NCBI GenBank assembly: GCA_009700155.1
Contig: WLMP01000024.1
Span: forward strand, 1-10,949
Reading direction: 5' to 3'
DNA: 10,949 nt
Source: Actinomycetota bacterium
GTDB taxonomy: Bacteria; Actinomycetota; Actinomycetes; Nanopelagicales; Nanopelagicaceae
Shown here: one piece after another, positions 1 to 6,601 of the stretch
Position numbering within the stretch: position 1 is the stretch's first letter
Layout: each line of letters opens with the position of its first letter
The notes under the pieces: model-generated
What the model was told of the DNA's origin: nothing
The model's database searches: none
Seen by the model: the letters and a program-made list of their open reading frames with translations, nothing else
Program-made: the position numbers and the translations under genes

Positions 1-560
1 CCATTAACAACTGCTAATAAGTATGAAAAGGCAAAAAATGAAGCAGCACAAATTAGTACGATTCCAGTTGCTAATCCATCTAATCCATCTACAAAGTTAA
101 TGGCATTTATAACTACCATTACAAATAAGACAGTTAGTACCTGTCCAATATTGGTAGGCAAGGTTGTAATACCGTTAATTGGTAACCATAAGATCTGAAT
201 TCCATAGATCAGTAATATTCCAGCTGAAAGTGCCTGTCCGGCGAATTTTGTAATTGGATCAAGATCAAATCTGTCATCTAGCATTCCTAGAAATAAAATA
301 AATGTACCGCTTAGAAATATTCCAATGGTTTCACGACCAAAGGACTTATTTATAAGTGGCAAATAATTTGCAATCACTAAAGTAATAGCCATTGCAAACC
401 ACATTGCCAGCCCTCCCCATCTTGGAGTTGGCTCTATATGAACATCTCTAGATCTAATTGCTGCAACTGCGCCAGATTTAATAGCTAGATCACGAACTAA
501 AGGAGTAATTAGGTAAGTGATTATTGCTGCAAGCAAAACAGTGACGAGGTACTCGCGCAT
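1..560 (-). CDS. wecA: WecA/MraY-family undecaprenyl-phosphate N-acetylhexosamine-1-phosphate transferase, 3'-truncated by window edge
   Basis: Polytopic membrane enzyme that transfers a sugar-1-phosphate (GlcNAc-1-P in WecA/Rfe) from a UDP-sugar to undecaprenyl or decaprenyl phosphate, starting cell-envelope glycan synthesis. The first 186 residues are present and open to base 1. Visible motifs are PTPRWGG (44-50), the Mg-binding pair in LGMLDDRFDLDP (91-102, D95/D96), K105, and NFVDGLDGLATG (155-166), the second catalytic Asp motif of the family. Hydrophobic segments lie near 4-22, 50-69, 79-93, 110-127, 141-157 and 165-185. The ATG at 560 is forced by an in-frame TAG just upstream. It sits 10 bp after the glyA stop, with a weak AAAGAG ribosome site overlapping that stop. 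The wording NFVDGLDGL favours the WecA/Rfe/TagO branch over MraY. The position downstream of glyA, usually before the atp operon, matches actinobacterial rfe. The exact sugar substrate is not provable from the fragment. Confidence 0.9.
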   Translation of the reverse strand, partial: MREYLVTVLLAAIITYLITPLVRDLAIKSGAVAAIRSRDVHIEPTPRWGGLAMWFAMAITLVIANYLPLINKSFGRETIGIFLSGTFILFLGMLDDRFDLDPITKFAGQALSAGILLIYGIQILWLPINGITTLPTNIGQVLTVLFVMVVINAINFVDGLDGLATGIVLICAASFFAFSYLLAVVN

Positions 561-570
561 CTAGATCTCT

Positions 571-1851
571 TTAGACACTAGGCTCTGGATATACTGAAAA
601 CTTCTTAGTCAATTGATGAATTTCAGACTTAATCTCTTTAGCCTTGCTTTCATCATCGCCATCCTTAATCGCTCGTGCTATTAATCCAGCAATAACTTTC
701 ATCTCATCTTTGCCCATACCCTGAGTTGTAATGGCTGCAGTTCCAACTCTTATACCGCTTGTAACTGCTGGACTTTCAGGATCAAAAGGAATTGAATTCT
801 TATTCAAAGATATTCCGGACTTTCCACATCTTTCATCGGCAACTTTTCCGTTAACTCCAGTAGATCTAATATCAATTAAGGCTAAGTGAGTCTGGGTACC
901 GCCAGAGACTGCGCGCATTCCCTCACTTTGTAAATCATTAGCAAGTGCTTTGCAGTTTTCAATAACTTTCTTTGCATACTCTTGATATGCAGGGGTTGCA
1001 CACTCTTTTAGTACGACAGCCTTACCAGCAACCGCACTCATAATTGGTCCACCTTGAATTCCTGGAAATACTGCCTTATCTACTGCGGCAGCATGTTTTT
1101 CTTTAGAAAGGATCATTCCACCACGTGGTCCACGTAAAACTTTATGAGTAGTAAATGAAACTACATCCGCATATGGCACAGGTGATGGAATAGCTTTACC
1201 TGCAACTAAACCAATAAAGTGAGCCGCATCAACCCACATTATTGCTCCAACTTCATCACAAATTTGTCGTACTTTTTCAAAATCAATCAAGCTTGGGTAT
1301 GCAGTTGCACCAGAGCAAATCATCTTTGGTTTATGTTCAATAGCAAGATCTCGTAATTGATCGTAATCAATCAATTCATTATCTTGGCGCACACCGTATG
1401 AAACTACATTAAACCATTTACCAGAAAAGTTTACTTTTGATCCATGAGTTAAATGACCACCGTGTGGCAGTGACATAGCAAGCACGGTATCTCCTGGTTT
1501 AGTAAATGCTTGGTAGACAGCAACATTTGCACTAGCACCAGAGTGTGGCTGCAAATTTGCGTGCTCGGCGCCAAATAGTTCTTTAGCTCTTTGAATTCCA
1601 ATTACTTCAACCTTATCTACCTCTTCACAACCACCGTAGTATCTTTTTCCAGGATAACCTTCGGCATACTTGTTAGATAGAGTTGAACCCATCGTTGCTA
1701 ATACAGCAGAAGATGTGAAATTCTCACTTGCAATTAATTGCAAATCATGACGTTGGCGCTCTAACTCTGAGATTACAACAGCGGCAATCTCGGGATCTTG
1801 TCGTTCTAGGGAATTAAAATCAGGTCCATAATATTTTTCGCTTCTAGCCAT
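571..1851 (-). CDS. glyA: Serine hydroxymethyltransferase
   Basis: Cytosolic PLP enzyme that converts serine and tetrahydrofolate to glycine and 5,10-methylene-THF, feeding one-carbon metabolism. The 426-residue length is normal for a bacterial SHMT. Visible motifs are LIASENFTS (39-47), KYAEGYPGKRYYGG (61-74), QPHSGASAN (101-109), HGGHLTHG (130-137), VDAAH (207-211, with the Asp that pairs with the PLP ring nitrogen) and SFTTHKVLRGPRGG (232-245), in which K237 should form the Schiff base. SLPHGGH replaces the more usual SLAHGGH, a minor change. The ATG at 1851 lies 9 bp after the stop of the upstream TsaC-like gene. I see no good Shine-Dalgarno there, so translation probably depends on coupling or a weak site. 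It is the fourth gene of the prfA-prmC-TsaC-like-glyA-wecA run. No riboswitch is visible in front of it, as expected for an internal operon gene. Confidence 0.97.
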   Translation of the reverse strand: MARSEKYYGPDFNSLERQDPEIAAVVISELERQRHDLQLIASENFTSSAVLATMGSTLSNKYAEGYPGKRYYGGCEEVDKVEVIGIQRAKELFGAEHANLQPHSGASANVAVYQAFTKPGDTVLAMSLPHGGHLTHGSKVNFSGKWFNVVSYGVRQDNELIDYDQLRDLAIEHKPKMICSGATAYPSLIDFEKVRQICDEVGAIMWVDAAHFIGLVAGKAIPSPVPYADVVSFTTHKVLRGPRGGMILSKEKHAAAVDKAVFPGIQGGPIMSAVAGKAVVLKECATPAYQEYAKKVIENCKALANDLQSEGMRAVSGGTQTHLALIDIRSTGVNGKVADERCGKSGISLNKNSIPFDPESPAVTSGIRVGTAAITTQGMGKDEMKVIAGLIARAIKDGDDESKAKEIKSEIHQLTKKFSVYPEPSV

Positions 1852-1860
1852 GGGCTTAGC

Positions 1861-2520
1861 CTAAAGGTTCACTGTCGAAATAGAAGGAATTAATGGTTGT
1901 AATTGAGAAATGGTCACTGCACCTTCGCGCATGAGTGTGATCTCATTCTCAGAAAAGTTAAGTATTGTGGTCGGCACGCCAACTTCTAATACGCCTTCAT
2001 CAAATACTGCCCCGACATCTCCCTCTCGGATAATGATTTCTGATAAATCTATAATGGCTGGTTTTCCAGCGAAAGCAATTGATGCAGTGGCAAGTGGGCC
2101 AGTTTTTTCCAAAACCTTACCTAAGAATTCTCTATTTGGAACTCGAACATTTATCAACCCTAATCTTCGCTCATCGCCAAGATTCCAATTAACTCCAGCT
2201 TGAGATTTTAAAGTTACTGAAAGCAAGCCTGGCCAAAATCTAGCTAAGACATTATTTTGTAATGGTGTAAGCGGTGCTGCAATTCCTGCTAGCACTCCAC
2301 TATTTTTAATAAACACTTGTGCTGCAACTCCTGCACTATCACCTCTTAAGATATGGATAGTTTTAACAGCATCAGCATCAAATGCATCTGCAAGGTATAC
2401 ATAACCAATTTCAGCAGCAACTATTACTACCTGACCAGCATTTAAATATCTAACAGCTAAAGCAACAGCTTCATCAAGTTTTACTGGATCTGCAGTGAAG
2501 GATCTTATTCGTTCGGCCAT
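1861..2520 (-). CDS. Divergent Sua5/YrdC/TsaC-fold protein with degenerate active-site motifs
   Basis: By position (after prmC, before glyA) and overall sequence this is the actinobacterial Sua5/YwlC/TsaC gene, whose family makes threonylcarbamoyl-AMP for tRNA t6A37. Fold-level landmarks remain: AGQVV (28-32), ADAFDADAV (44-52), RFWPGLLSVTL (94-104), WNLGD (112-116), NVRVP (124-128), GPLATAS (141-147) and LMREGAV (196-202). The signatures are changed, however. The usual PTDTVYGIG reads AAEIGYVYL (35-43), the KGRGRDMP-type ATP and substrate motif reads RGDSAGVA (59-66), SSANxSG reads ASIAFAG (146-152), and STIVD reads TTILN. The frame is intact over 219 residues, a normal length, with no frameshift, so it is maintained as a protein. 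I infer loss or change of the synthase activity. A bona fide TsaC elsewhere in the genome would be expected. The start is ATG at 2520, 5 bp after the prmC stop, with only a weak AGAAG ribosome site. Family assignment is firm; function is uncertain. Confidence 0.8.
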   Translation of the reverse strand: MAERIRSFTADPVKLDEAVALAVRYLNAGQVVIVAAEIGYVYLADAFDADAVKTIHILRGDSAGVAAQVFIKNSGVLAGIAAPLTPLQNNVLARFWPGLLSVTLKSQAGVNWNLGDERRLGLINVRVPNREFLGKVLEKTGPLATASIAFAGKPAIIDLSEIIIREGDVGAVFDEGVLEVGVPTTILNFSENEITLMREGAVTISQLQPLIPSISTVNL

Positions 2521-2525
2521 TTTGA

Positions 2526-3380
2526 TTATCTTCTTCTGGCGCTGGTAAATCTATCTCTACCAGTTAAGTCAGCATGGGTTTGAGGCAATCTAAATTCTTC
2601 TTTTAGTCCTTGTTTTATTAACTCACTCTGATTTTCATGATGCTCCATAATCAAAATTCCATCTGGCTTTAATAATCTTGCTGCTGCTTCAATAAACAAC
2701 TTTGGTACTTGCATTCCATCTACTTTTCCACCACGTAATGCAACTTCTGGTTCAAAATTCTCAACCTCTTTTGGTAACTGCTCATCATCTGGAATATAAG
2801 GGGGGTTAGCAACTACTAAATCTGCTTTCACACCATCAAGAGCTGTCTGTACATCTTCAACTACAACTCGGATAGGCAAATCATATTTTGCAATATTCTT
2901 ATTTAACCATTCTGCTGCTAAAGCCGATTTTTCTACAGCAATCACTGAAACCTTTAAACTCTTTAAAGTAGCCTCAGACGCAATCGCTATTGATATCGCT
3001 CCGCTTCCTGCACCAAGATCAACCACACTCTTTGCTAAGTCTTTATCTGGTGCTGAACTTAAAAAACCAATTGCCCGATCCACAAGTAGCTCAGTCTCTG
3101 GTCTTGGAATTAAGACTCCTTCACCAACTTCTAAATCAAGGTATCGAAATGGTGCACTACCAGTTATATATTGAACAGGGCGTCCAAGTAAACGTTGGTT
3201 AATTAAATCGTTGTATTCATCAGTAATTTTCTGCAATTGCTCAGATGGTATATCTAATCCCTGGCTATGTATTTCTTTACGTGAGACTCCCAGTAAATGC
3301 GCTAAAAGTATTTCAGCATCAACTAGTGGAATTTTGTTTTTTTCAAATTGAGTAAATGCTGCTCTTAGCAACTCTTTCAA
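2526..3380 (-). CDS. prmC: Peptide chain release factor N5-glutamine methyltransferase (PrmC/HemK)
   Basis: SAM-dependent methyltransferase that N5-methylates the Gln of the GGQ motif in release factors, raising termination efficiency. It lies directly downstream of one likely substrate, RF1. Domains: an N-terminal helical substrate-recognition region (about 1-75), then a Rossmann methyltransferase. Visible motifs are GRPVQYITG (66-74), [11 protein letters not shown] (91-101), the SAM loop [14 protein letters not shown] (119-132), VVANPPYIP (189-197) with the NPPY that holds the target glutamine, FEPEVAL (209-215) and [13 protein letters not shown] at the C-terminus. The 284-residue length is typical. 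The start is a TTG at 3380 that overlaps the prfA stop as TTGA (4 bp), so the two are probably translationally coupled. An AGG-containing ribosome site (CAGGT) lies a few bases upstream. There is no in-frame ATG near the N-terminus that would keep the MKELLRAAF helix. Confidence 0.96.
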   Translation of the reverse strand: MKELLRAAFTQFEKNKIPLVDAEILLAHLLGVSRKEIHSQGLDIPSEQLQKITDEYNDLINQRLLGRPVQYITGSAPFRYLDLEVGEGVLIPRPETELLVDRAIGFLSSAPDKDLAKSVVDLGAGSGAISIAIASEATLKSLKVSVIAVEKSALAAEWLNKNIAKYDLPIRVVVEDVQTALDGVKADLVVANPPYIPDDEQLPKEVENFEPEVALRGGKVDGMQVPKLFIEAAARLLKPDGILIMEHHENQSELIKQGLKEEFRLPQTHADLTGRDRFTSARRR

Positions 3381-4456
3381 GAGTTACCTGCTGTTAGTTT
3401 TGCAGTTCGATCAGCATCGAGTAATGATTGGATTACGGCCTCCAAATCACCGTTCATAACCGCGTCTAAATTATTAGCTTTGTAATTCACGCGATGATCA
3501 CTCAATCTATTTTCTGGAAAATTGTAAGTTCTAATTCGCTCGCTTCTATCTACAGTTCTTACTTGATTCTTTCGCTCAGCGGATGCTATTCGTTCCGCCT
3601 CTTCTTGGGCGGCAGCAAGCATGCGGGCGCGCAAAATACGAAGAGCTGATTCCTTATTTTGTAATTGGCTCTTTTCATTTTGACAAGAAACCACAATTCC
3701 AGTTGGTACATGGGTAATACGTACTGCTGAGTCGGTTGTGTTAACGCTTTGTCCGCCGGGACCAGATGAACGGTATACATCGATTCTAAGATCATTCATA
3801 TTTATATCCACATCAATCTCTTCAGCTTCTGGCAAAATTAAAACTCCAGCTGCAGAGGTGTGAATTCTTCCTTGTGATTCAGTCTCTGGTACCCGTTGGA
3901 CTCTATGAACTCCGCCCTCAAACTTTAATTTGGCGTAAGGAGTTTGCCCTGGTTTGGCTACACCCTTTGATTTAATTGCTACCGACATATCTTTGTATCC
4001 ACCCATATCACTGGGAGTGGTATCAATAACTTCAATTTTCCAACCTTGTTTTTCAGCATATCGAGAGTACATTCTAAAAAGATCGCCTGCAAAAATAGCT
4101 GATTCATCGCCACCAGCTCCAGCTTTAATTTCCATAATTACATCGCGATCATCATTTGGATCTCTAGGAAGCAATAATTCTTCAAGTAACTCAGCAGCTT
4201 CATCTTTACTTTTTTCTAAAGCAGCAAGTTCAGTTGCAAAAGCAGGATCAGACTCGGCCAACTCTTTACCGGCATTAAAATCATCTTCAGCTAATTTATA
4301 AGCGCGGTATCCAGCAATAACTGGACCAAGATGGGCATATCGCTTGCCTAAAGATCTAGCCTTGTTTTGATCAGCATGAATCGCTGGATCTGCCATTTGA
4401 GCTTCTAATGATTCATACTCAGTTAGTAGCTCATTGACTTTTGCAAACCGTTCCAT
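3377..4456 (-). CDS. prfA: Peptide chain release factor 1 (RF1)
   Basis: Class I release factor that reads UAA and UAG at the ribosomal A site and triggers hydrolysis of peptidyl-tRNA. At 359 residues it is the standard RF1 length. An N-terminal helical region covers about 1-100. [20 protein letters not shown] (111-130) opens the core. [20 protein letters not shown] (185-204) holds the PxT codon-recognition tripeptide, here P190-E-T192, which marks RF1 rather than RF2 (SPF). [17 protein letters not shown] (230-246) holds the catalytic GGQ, with Q236 as the residue PrmC should methylate. The [16 protein letters not shown] stretch (162-177) is the slightly longer loop I associate with actinobacterial RF1. 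The ATG at 4456 has an excellent ribosome site. The gene begins the prfA-prmC-TsaC-like-glyA-wecA run, but a strong intrinsic terminator sits only about 30 bp upstream, leaving the source of its transcript unclear. Confidence 0.98.
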   Translation of the reverse strand: MERFAKVNELLTEYESLEAQMADPAIHADQNKARSLGKRYAHLGPVIAGYRAYKLAEDDFNAGKELAESDPAFATELAALEKSKDEAAELLEELLLPRDPNDDRDVIMEIKAGAGGDESAIFAGDLFRMYSRYAEKQGWKIEVIDTTPSDMGGYKDMSVAIKSKGVAKPGQTPYAKLKFEGGVHRVQRVPETESQGRIHTSAAGVLILPEAEEIDVDINMNDLRIDVYRSSGPGGQSVNTTDSAVRITHVPTGIVVSCQNEKSQLQNKESALRILRARMLAAAQEEAERIASAERKNQVRTVDRSERIRTYNFPENRLSDHRVNYKANNLDAVMNGDLEAVIQSLLDADRTAKLTAGNS

Positions 4457-4462
4457 TTACAA

Positions 4463-4468
4463 CCTCCC
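4463..4468 (-). promoter_or_regulatory. Strong ribosome binding site of prfA
   Basis: GGGAGG on the minus strand, six bases before the prfA ATG (TTGTAA spacer). It is the best Shine-Dalgarno match in the window apart from that of rpmE, and it fixes the prfA start at 4456. Most other genes here have weak or no visible site. Confidence 0.8.
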
Positions 4469-4486
4469 TTCCTAATATAAAATGAA

Positions 4487-4534
4487 TTAAAAAAGAGAGC
4501 ACACAACATCTTTTGATGTTAGGTGTGCTCTCTT
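4487..4534 (-). terminator. Strong intrinsic terminator after rpmE
   Basis: On the minus strand, 8 bp past the rpmE stop, arms 4534-4515 and 4510-4493 form an 18-bp stem (AAGAGAGCACAC pairing with GTGTGCTCTCTT, plus GATGTT with AACATC), with a two-base bulge and an AAAA loop. It is followed directly by a T6 tract (4494-4489). This is a textbook rho-independent terminator for minus-strand transcription. The plus strand has no U-tract, so it is not bidirectional. It should end the rho/rpmE transcripts just before prfA. Confidence 0.93.
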
Positions 4535-4542
4535 AAGGAAAA

Positions 4543-4767
4543 CTACTTAGTGCCGGTTTTATCGGCCTTTCCGAATCGCTCTTGGAACTTAGCTACGCGG
4601 CCACCGGTATCAAGAATTCTTTGCTTGCCTGTGTAGAACGGGTGACATACTGAACAAACTTCAACGTAGATTGAACCATTCTCTTTTGTGCTGCGGGTAG
4701 TGAAAACTTCACCGCAACCACAAGTAACTTTGGTCTCTACATACTGTGGATGAATCTCGTTCTTCAT
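4543..4767 (-). CDS. rpmE: 50S ribosomal protein L31, zinc-binding type
   Basis: Small, late-assembling protein of the 50S subunit at the central protuberance/intersubunit bridge. At 74 residues it is full length. It opens with MKNEIHPQY, the usual L31 start, and carries a complete zinc ribbon: C16-x-C18 in TKVTCGCGE and C38-x-x-C41 in [14 protein letters not shown]. This makes it the C+ (zinc-holding) form, not the cysteine-free YkzG/RpmE2 type expressed under zinc starvation. [11 protein letters not shown] near the C-terminus is also typical. The start is ATG at 4767 with an AAGGAGA ribosome site. The gene has its own upstream promoter candidate and a leader that can fold, and it is closed by a strong intrinsic terminator. 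It can therefore form a single-gene unit nested after rho, as suits the high demand for a ribosomal protein. Confidence 0.98.
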   Translation of the reverse strand: MKNEIHPQYVETKVTCGCGEVFTTRSTKENGSIYVEVCSVCHPFYTGKQRILDTGGRVAKFQERFGKADKTGTK

Positions 4768-4770
4768 ATT

Positions 4771-4777
4771 TCTCCTT
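4771..4777 (-). promoter_or_regulatory. Ribosome binding site of rpmE
   Basis: AAGGAGA on the minus strand, with AAT (3 bases) between it and the rpmE ATG. It is a near-perfect Shine-Dalgarno, unlike the weak site of the rho gene upstream, and lies immediately downstream of the foldable leader elements. Confidence 0.85.
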
Positions 4778-4783
4778 GATTAT

Positions 4784-4841
4784 TACTGGATCAAATCTTC
4801 GTTTGAAAACTTGTGAACCAGTAGGACTAGTGAAGTACTAG
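4784..4841 (-). promoter_or_regulatory. Possible structured leader (two hairpins) of rpmE mRNA
   Basis: Two inverted-repeat elements lie between the predicted rpmE transcription start and its ribosome site. First is CTAGT-ACTTC-ACTAG (4841-4827). Second is an outer stem TACTGG/CCAGTA (4823-4818 with 4789-4784) enclosing an inner hairpin TCAAA-CGAAGA-TTTGA (4806-4791). Pairings are read by eye. L31 is known to autoregulate through its mRNA leader in some bacteria, and L31 leader motifs have been described in several phyla, so a regulatory leader is plausible. Membership of a named family is not shown. Either element could also be chance pairing. Confidence 0.45.
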
Positions 4842-4850
4842 AGGGGTGTA

Positions 4851-4878
4851 AGAATAACTGGACTTGCTAAGCGGTCAA
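4851..4878 (-). promoter_or_regulatory. Candidate sigma70-type promoter for rpmE
   Basis: The minus strand has TTGACC (4878-4873, 5/6 to the consensus -35), a 16-bp spacer, then TATTCT (4856-4851, 4/6 to the -10). It starts just past the rho stop codon and would give an rpmE leader of about 75 nt. A 6-bp inverted repeat, TAAGCG/CGCTTA (4890-4885 and 4873-4868), brackets the -35 box. Confidence 0.55.
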
Positions 4879-4890
4879 AATTTACGCTTA

Positions 4891-6513
4891 TTAAGCCTCG
4901 CTATTTTCCTTATTTGCAGATCCGCTACCACTTGGTGAATCGCCACCAGTTGTTGTCTTTTGAATCTGAAGTAAGAATTCAACATTTGACTTGGTACCTT
5001 TCATCTTCTCAAGTAATAACTCAAGAGCTTGTTGTGGCTCAAGTGCGTGTAGTACTCGACGCAAACGCCAGACAATACTTAACTCTTCAGTACCCATAAG
5101 AATTTCTTCTTTTCTAGTACCAGAGGCAACAACATCTACTGCTGGGAAGATTCGCTTATCTGCAAACTTACGATTGAGAATAAGCTCCATATTTCCAGTT
5201 CCTTTGAACTCTTCGAAAATAACTTCATCCATCTTTGATCCAGTATCAATTAGCGCAGTTGCCAAGATAGTTAATGAACCGCCGTTTTCAATATTACGTG
5301 CGGCACCAAAAAACTTCTTTGGCGGATAAAGTGCTGCAGAATCAACACCACCAGAGAGAATTCGTCCAGATGCTGGTGCTGCAATGTTATAGGCACGACC
5401 TAAACGAGTAATTGAATCTAATAACACAACTACGTCATGACCTAACTCCACTAAACGCTTGGCGCGCTCAATTGCTAACTCAGCAACGGTTGTGTGGTCA
5501 TCAGCTGGGCGATCAAATGTTGATGCAATAACTTCACCCTTTACTGACCTTTGCATATCAGTTACCTCTTCAGGGCGCTCATCTACTAATACAACCATTA
5601 AATGACACTCAGGATTATTTGTTGTAATCGCATTTGCAATTGCTTGTAACACCATTGTCTTACCAGCCTTAGGTGGTGAAACAATTAGACCTCTTTGGCC
5701 TTTACCAATTGGTGAAATCAAATCAATGATTCGAGTAGTCAATATGTTTGGTTCAGTCTCAAGACGTAGACGCTCTTGCGGATAAAGTGGAACTAATTTT
5801 GAGAAATCAACGCGCTCTTTTGTGTTTTCAGGTTCAACACCATTAATAGTTTCAACTTTAACCAATGCATTAAATTTTTCTTTTCTTTCACCCTCTTTAG
5901 GTTCACGGACAGAGCCAGTAATTACATCACCCTTACGAAGACTATATTTTCTTACTTGCTGTAAGGAAACATAAACATCATTTGGTGATGGTAGGTATCC
6001 ACCGGTTCTGATAAATGCATAGCTATCTAAAATATCTAATAGGCCACCTACTGGCAGTAATACATCATCTGGTCCAATTACTATTTCGCGTTCTTCACGA
6101 TGTCCTCGGTCACGATTGCGATCTCGATTCCCACGGTCACGTCCGCGATCACGTCGATTATCTCTACCACCAAAGCGTCTGTTCTCTCCCCGATCTGAAT
6201 CAGAGTAGCTATTAGAAGAATTACTTGAGTTGCTAACAGAGTTATCTACTCCGGAGTCACTACCTTCAGCTTCAGAATTATTATTTCTATTGTTCCTATT
6301 ATTCTGTCGTTCCATACGACGAGCCTCTCGTTCATTTTTAGCAGCTTCACGATTAGCCGCTTGCAGATCGCCAATAGATTGGACTAAATCTGCTTTCTTT
6401 AGAGTGGCGGCATTTTCAATACCTAGCTGCCCGGCAACTTTCTTAAGATCGCCTAATGCCATATCCACTAACTCGACCGCATCTGCGCGAGTAGTTTTTT
6501 TCTTGTCTGCCAT
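4891..6513 (-). CDS. rho: Transcription termination factor Rho, with disordered N-terminal insert
   Basis: Hexameric RNA-dependent ATPase/translocase that ends untranslated transcripts. At 540 residues it is longer than the ~420-residue E. coli protein because of an insert. Domains: N-terminal Rho_N helical part (about 11-50, [17 protein letters not shown]); a low-complexity charged segment (about 55-143) rich in Arg, Asn, Ser and Glu with [16 protein letters not shown] repeats; the cold-shock-like primary RNA-binding domain (about 145-240, with [19 protein letters not shown] at 172-190); then the ATPase core. The core shows Walker A SPPKAGKT (279-286, K285), [11 protein letters not shown] (310-320), Walker [11 protein letters not shown] (361-370, D366), Q-loop [21 protein letters not shown] (387-407) and R-loop region [12 protein letters not shown] (438-449). 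The N-terminal insert is an actinobacterial hallmark. ATG 6513 is the only usable start: an in-frame TGA and no start codon lie upstream. Its ribosome site is weak. It has its own promoter candidate after thrB. Confidence 0.98.
   Translation of the reverse strand: MADKKKTTRADAVELVDMALGDLKKVAGQLGIENAATLKKADLVQSIGDLQAANREAAKNEREARRMERQNNRNNRNNNSEAEGSDSGVDNSVSNSSNSSNSYSDSDRGENRRFGGRDNRRDRGRDRGNRDRNRDRGHREEREIVIGPDDVLLPVGGLLDILDSYAFIRTGGYLPSPNDVYVSLQQVRKYSLRKGDVITGSVREPKEGERKEKFNALVKVETINGVEPENTKERVDFSKLVPLYPQERLRLETEPNILTTRIIDLISPIGKGQRGLIVSPPKAGKTMVLQAIANAITTNNPECHLMVVLVDERPEEVTDMQRSVKGEVIASTFDRPADDHTTVAELAIERAKRLVELGHDVVVLLDSITRLGRAYNIAAPASGRILSGGVDSAALYPPKKFFGAARNIENGGSLTILATALIDTGSKMDEVIFEEFKGTGNMELILNRKFADKRIFPAVDVVASGTRKEEILMGTEELSIVWRLRRVLHALEPQQALELLLEKMKGTKSNVEFLLQIQKTTTGGDSPSGSGSANKENSEA
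6097..6348 (-). other. Coding region of the Rho low-complexity, disordered insert
   Basis: Codons for residues about 56-139 of Rho. The segment runs from an Arg/Glu/Asn helix-like stretch, through an Asn/Ser-rich part ([18 protein letters not shown]), to degenerate Arg-Asp-Arg-Gly tandem units (120-137), each spanning about 4-6 codons with visible repeats of cgatcacg/cggtcacg on the plus strand. Such segments in actinobacterial Rho are known to add RNA affinity. The Asn and Ser content may reflect A/T-rich codon use. Confidence 0.75.
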
Positions 6514-6580
6514 AAATTTATTGCCATTCTTTCTGATTTTTTTACCGTATGTGAGTCACCCGCAAAAAATTATTTATTTA

Positions 6581-6601
6581 TGGGATTTTTTGGGATTTTT
6601 T
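6581..6601. repeat. Tandem 10-bp repeat forming two phased A-tracts
   Basis: TGGGATTTTT occurs twice head to tail (6581-6590 and 6591-6600), followed by another T. This gives two T6/A6 runs exactly one helical turn apart (6586-6591, 6596-6601). A further A6 run at 6564-6569 lies about two turns away. Phased A-tracts bend DNA. The segment lies within the predicted rho leader, where the RNA reads as two AUCCC units ten bases apart. Confidence 0.7.

Noticed and set aside
1861..2520. Treating the TsaC-like gene as a frameshifted pseudogene
   Set aside because: The frame is intact at normal length, and landmarks are in register before and after every altered motif, so substitutions rather than frameshifts explain the divergence.
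3586..3795. Minus-strand 69-codon frame inside prfA
   Set aside because: Lies wholly within the RF1 GGQ region in another frame. The product has no recognisable features, and RF1 is intact.
3954..4301. Plus-strand open frame antisense to prfA
   Set aside because: Shadow of the prfA frame, Ser-rich with no family resemblance. The same applies to the other antisense frames at 1910-2203, 2990-3202, 4914-5099, 4991-5329, 6015-6215, 7187-7618 and 9678-9992.
4474..4479. TATATT before prfA as the -10 of a prfA promoter
   Set aside because: No -35 match at 16-18 bp (the hexamer there is GTGCTC), and the implied leader is about 11 nt, so I did not annotate it. It remains the only candidate in the gap.
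6471..6527. Short minus-strand ATG frame (about 19 codons, starting 14 bases before the rho ATG) as an upstream leader peptide
   Set aside because: No ribosome site, no regulatory residue pattern, and out of frame with rho; best explained by chance in A/T-rich sequence.
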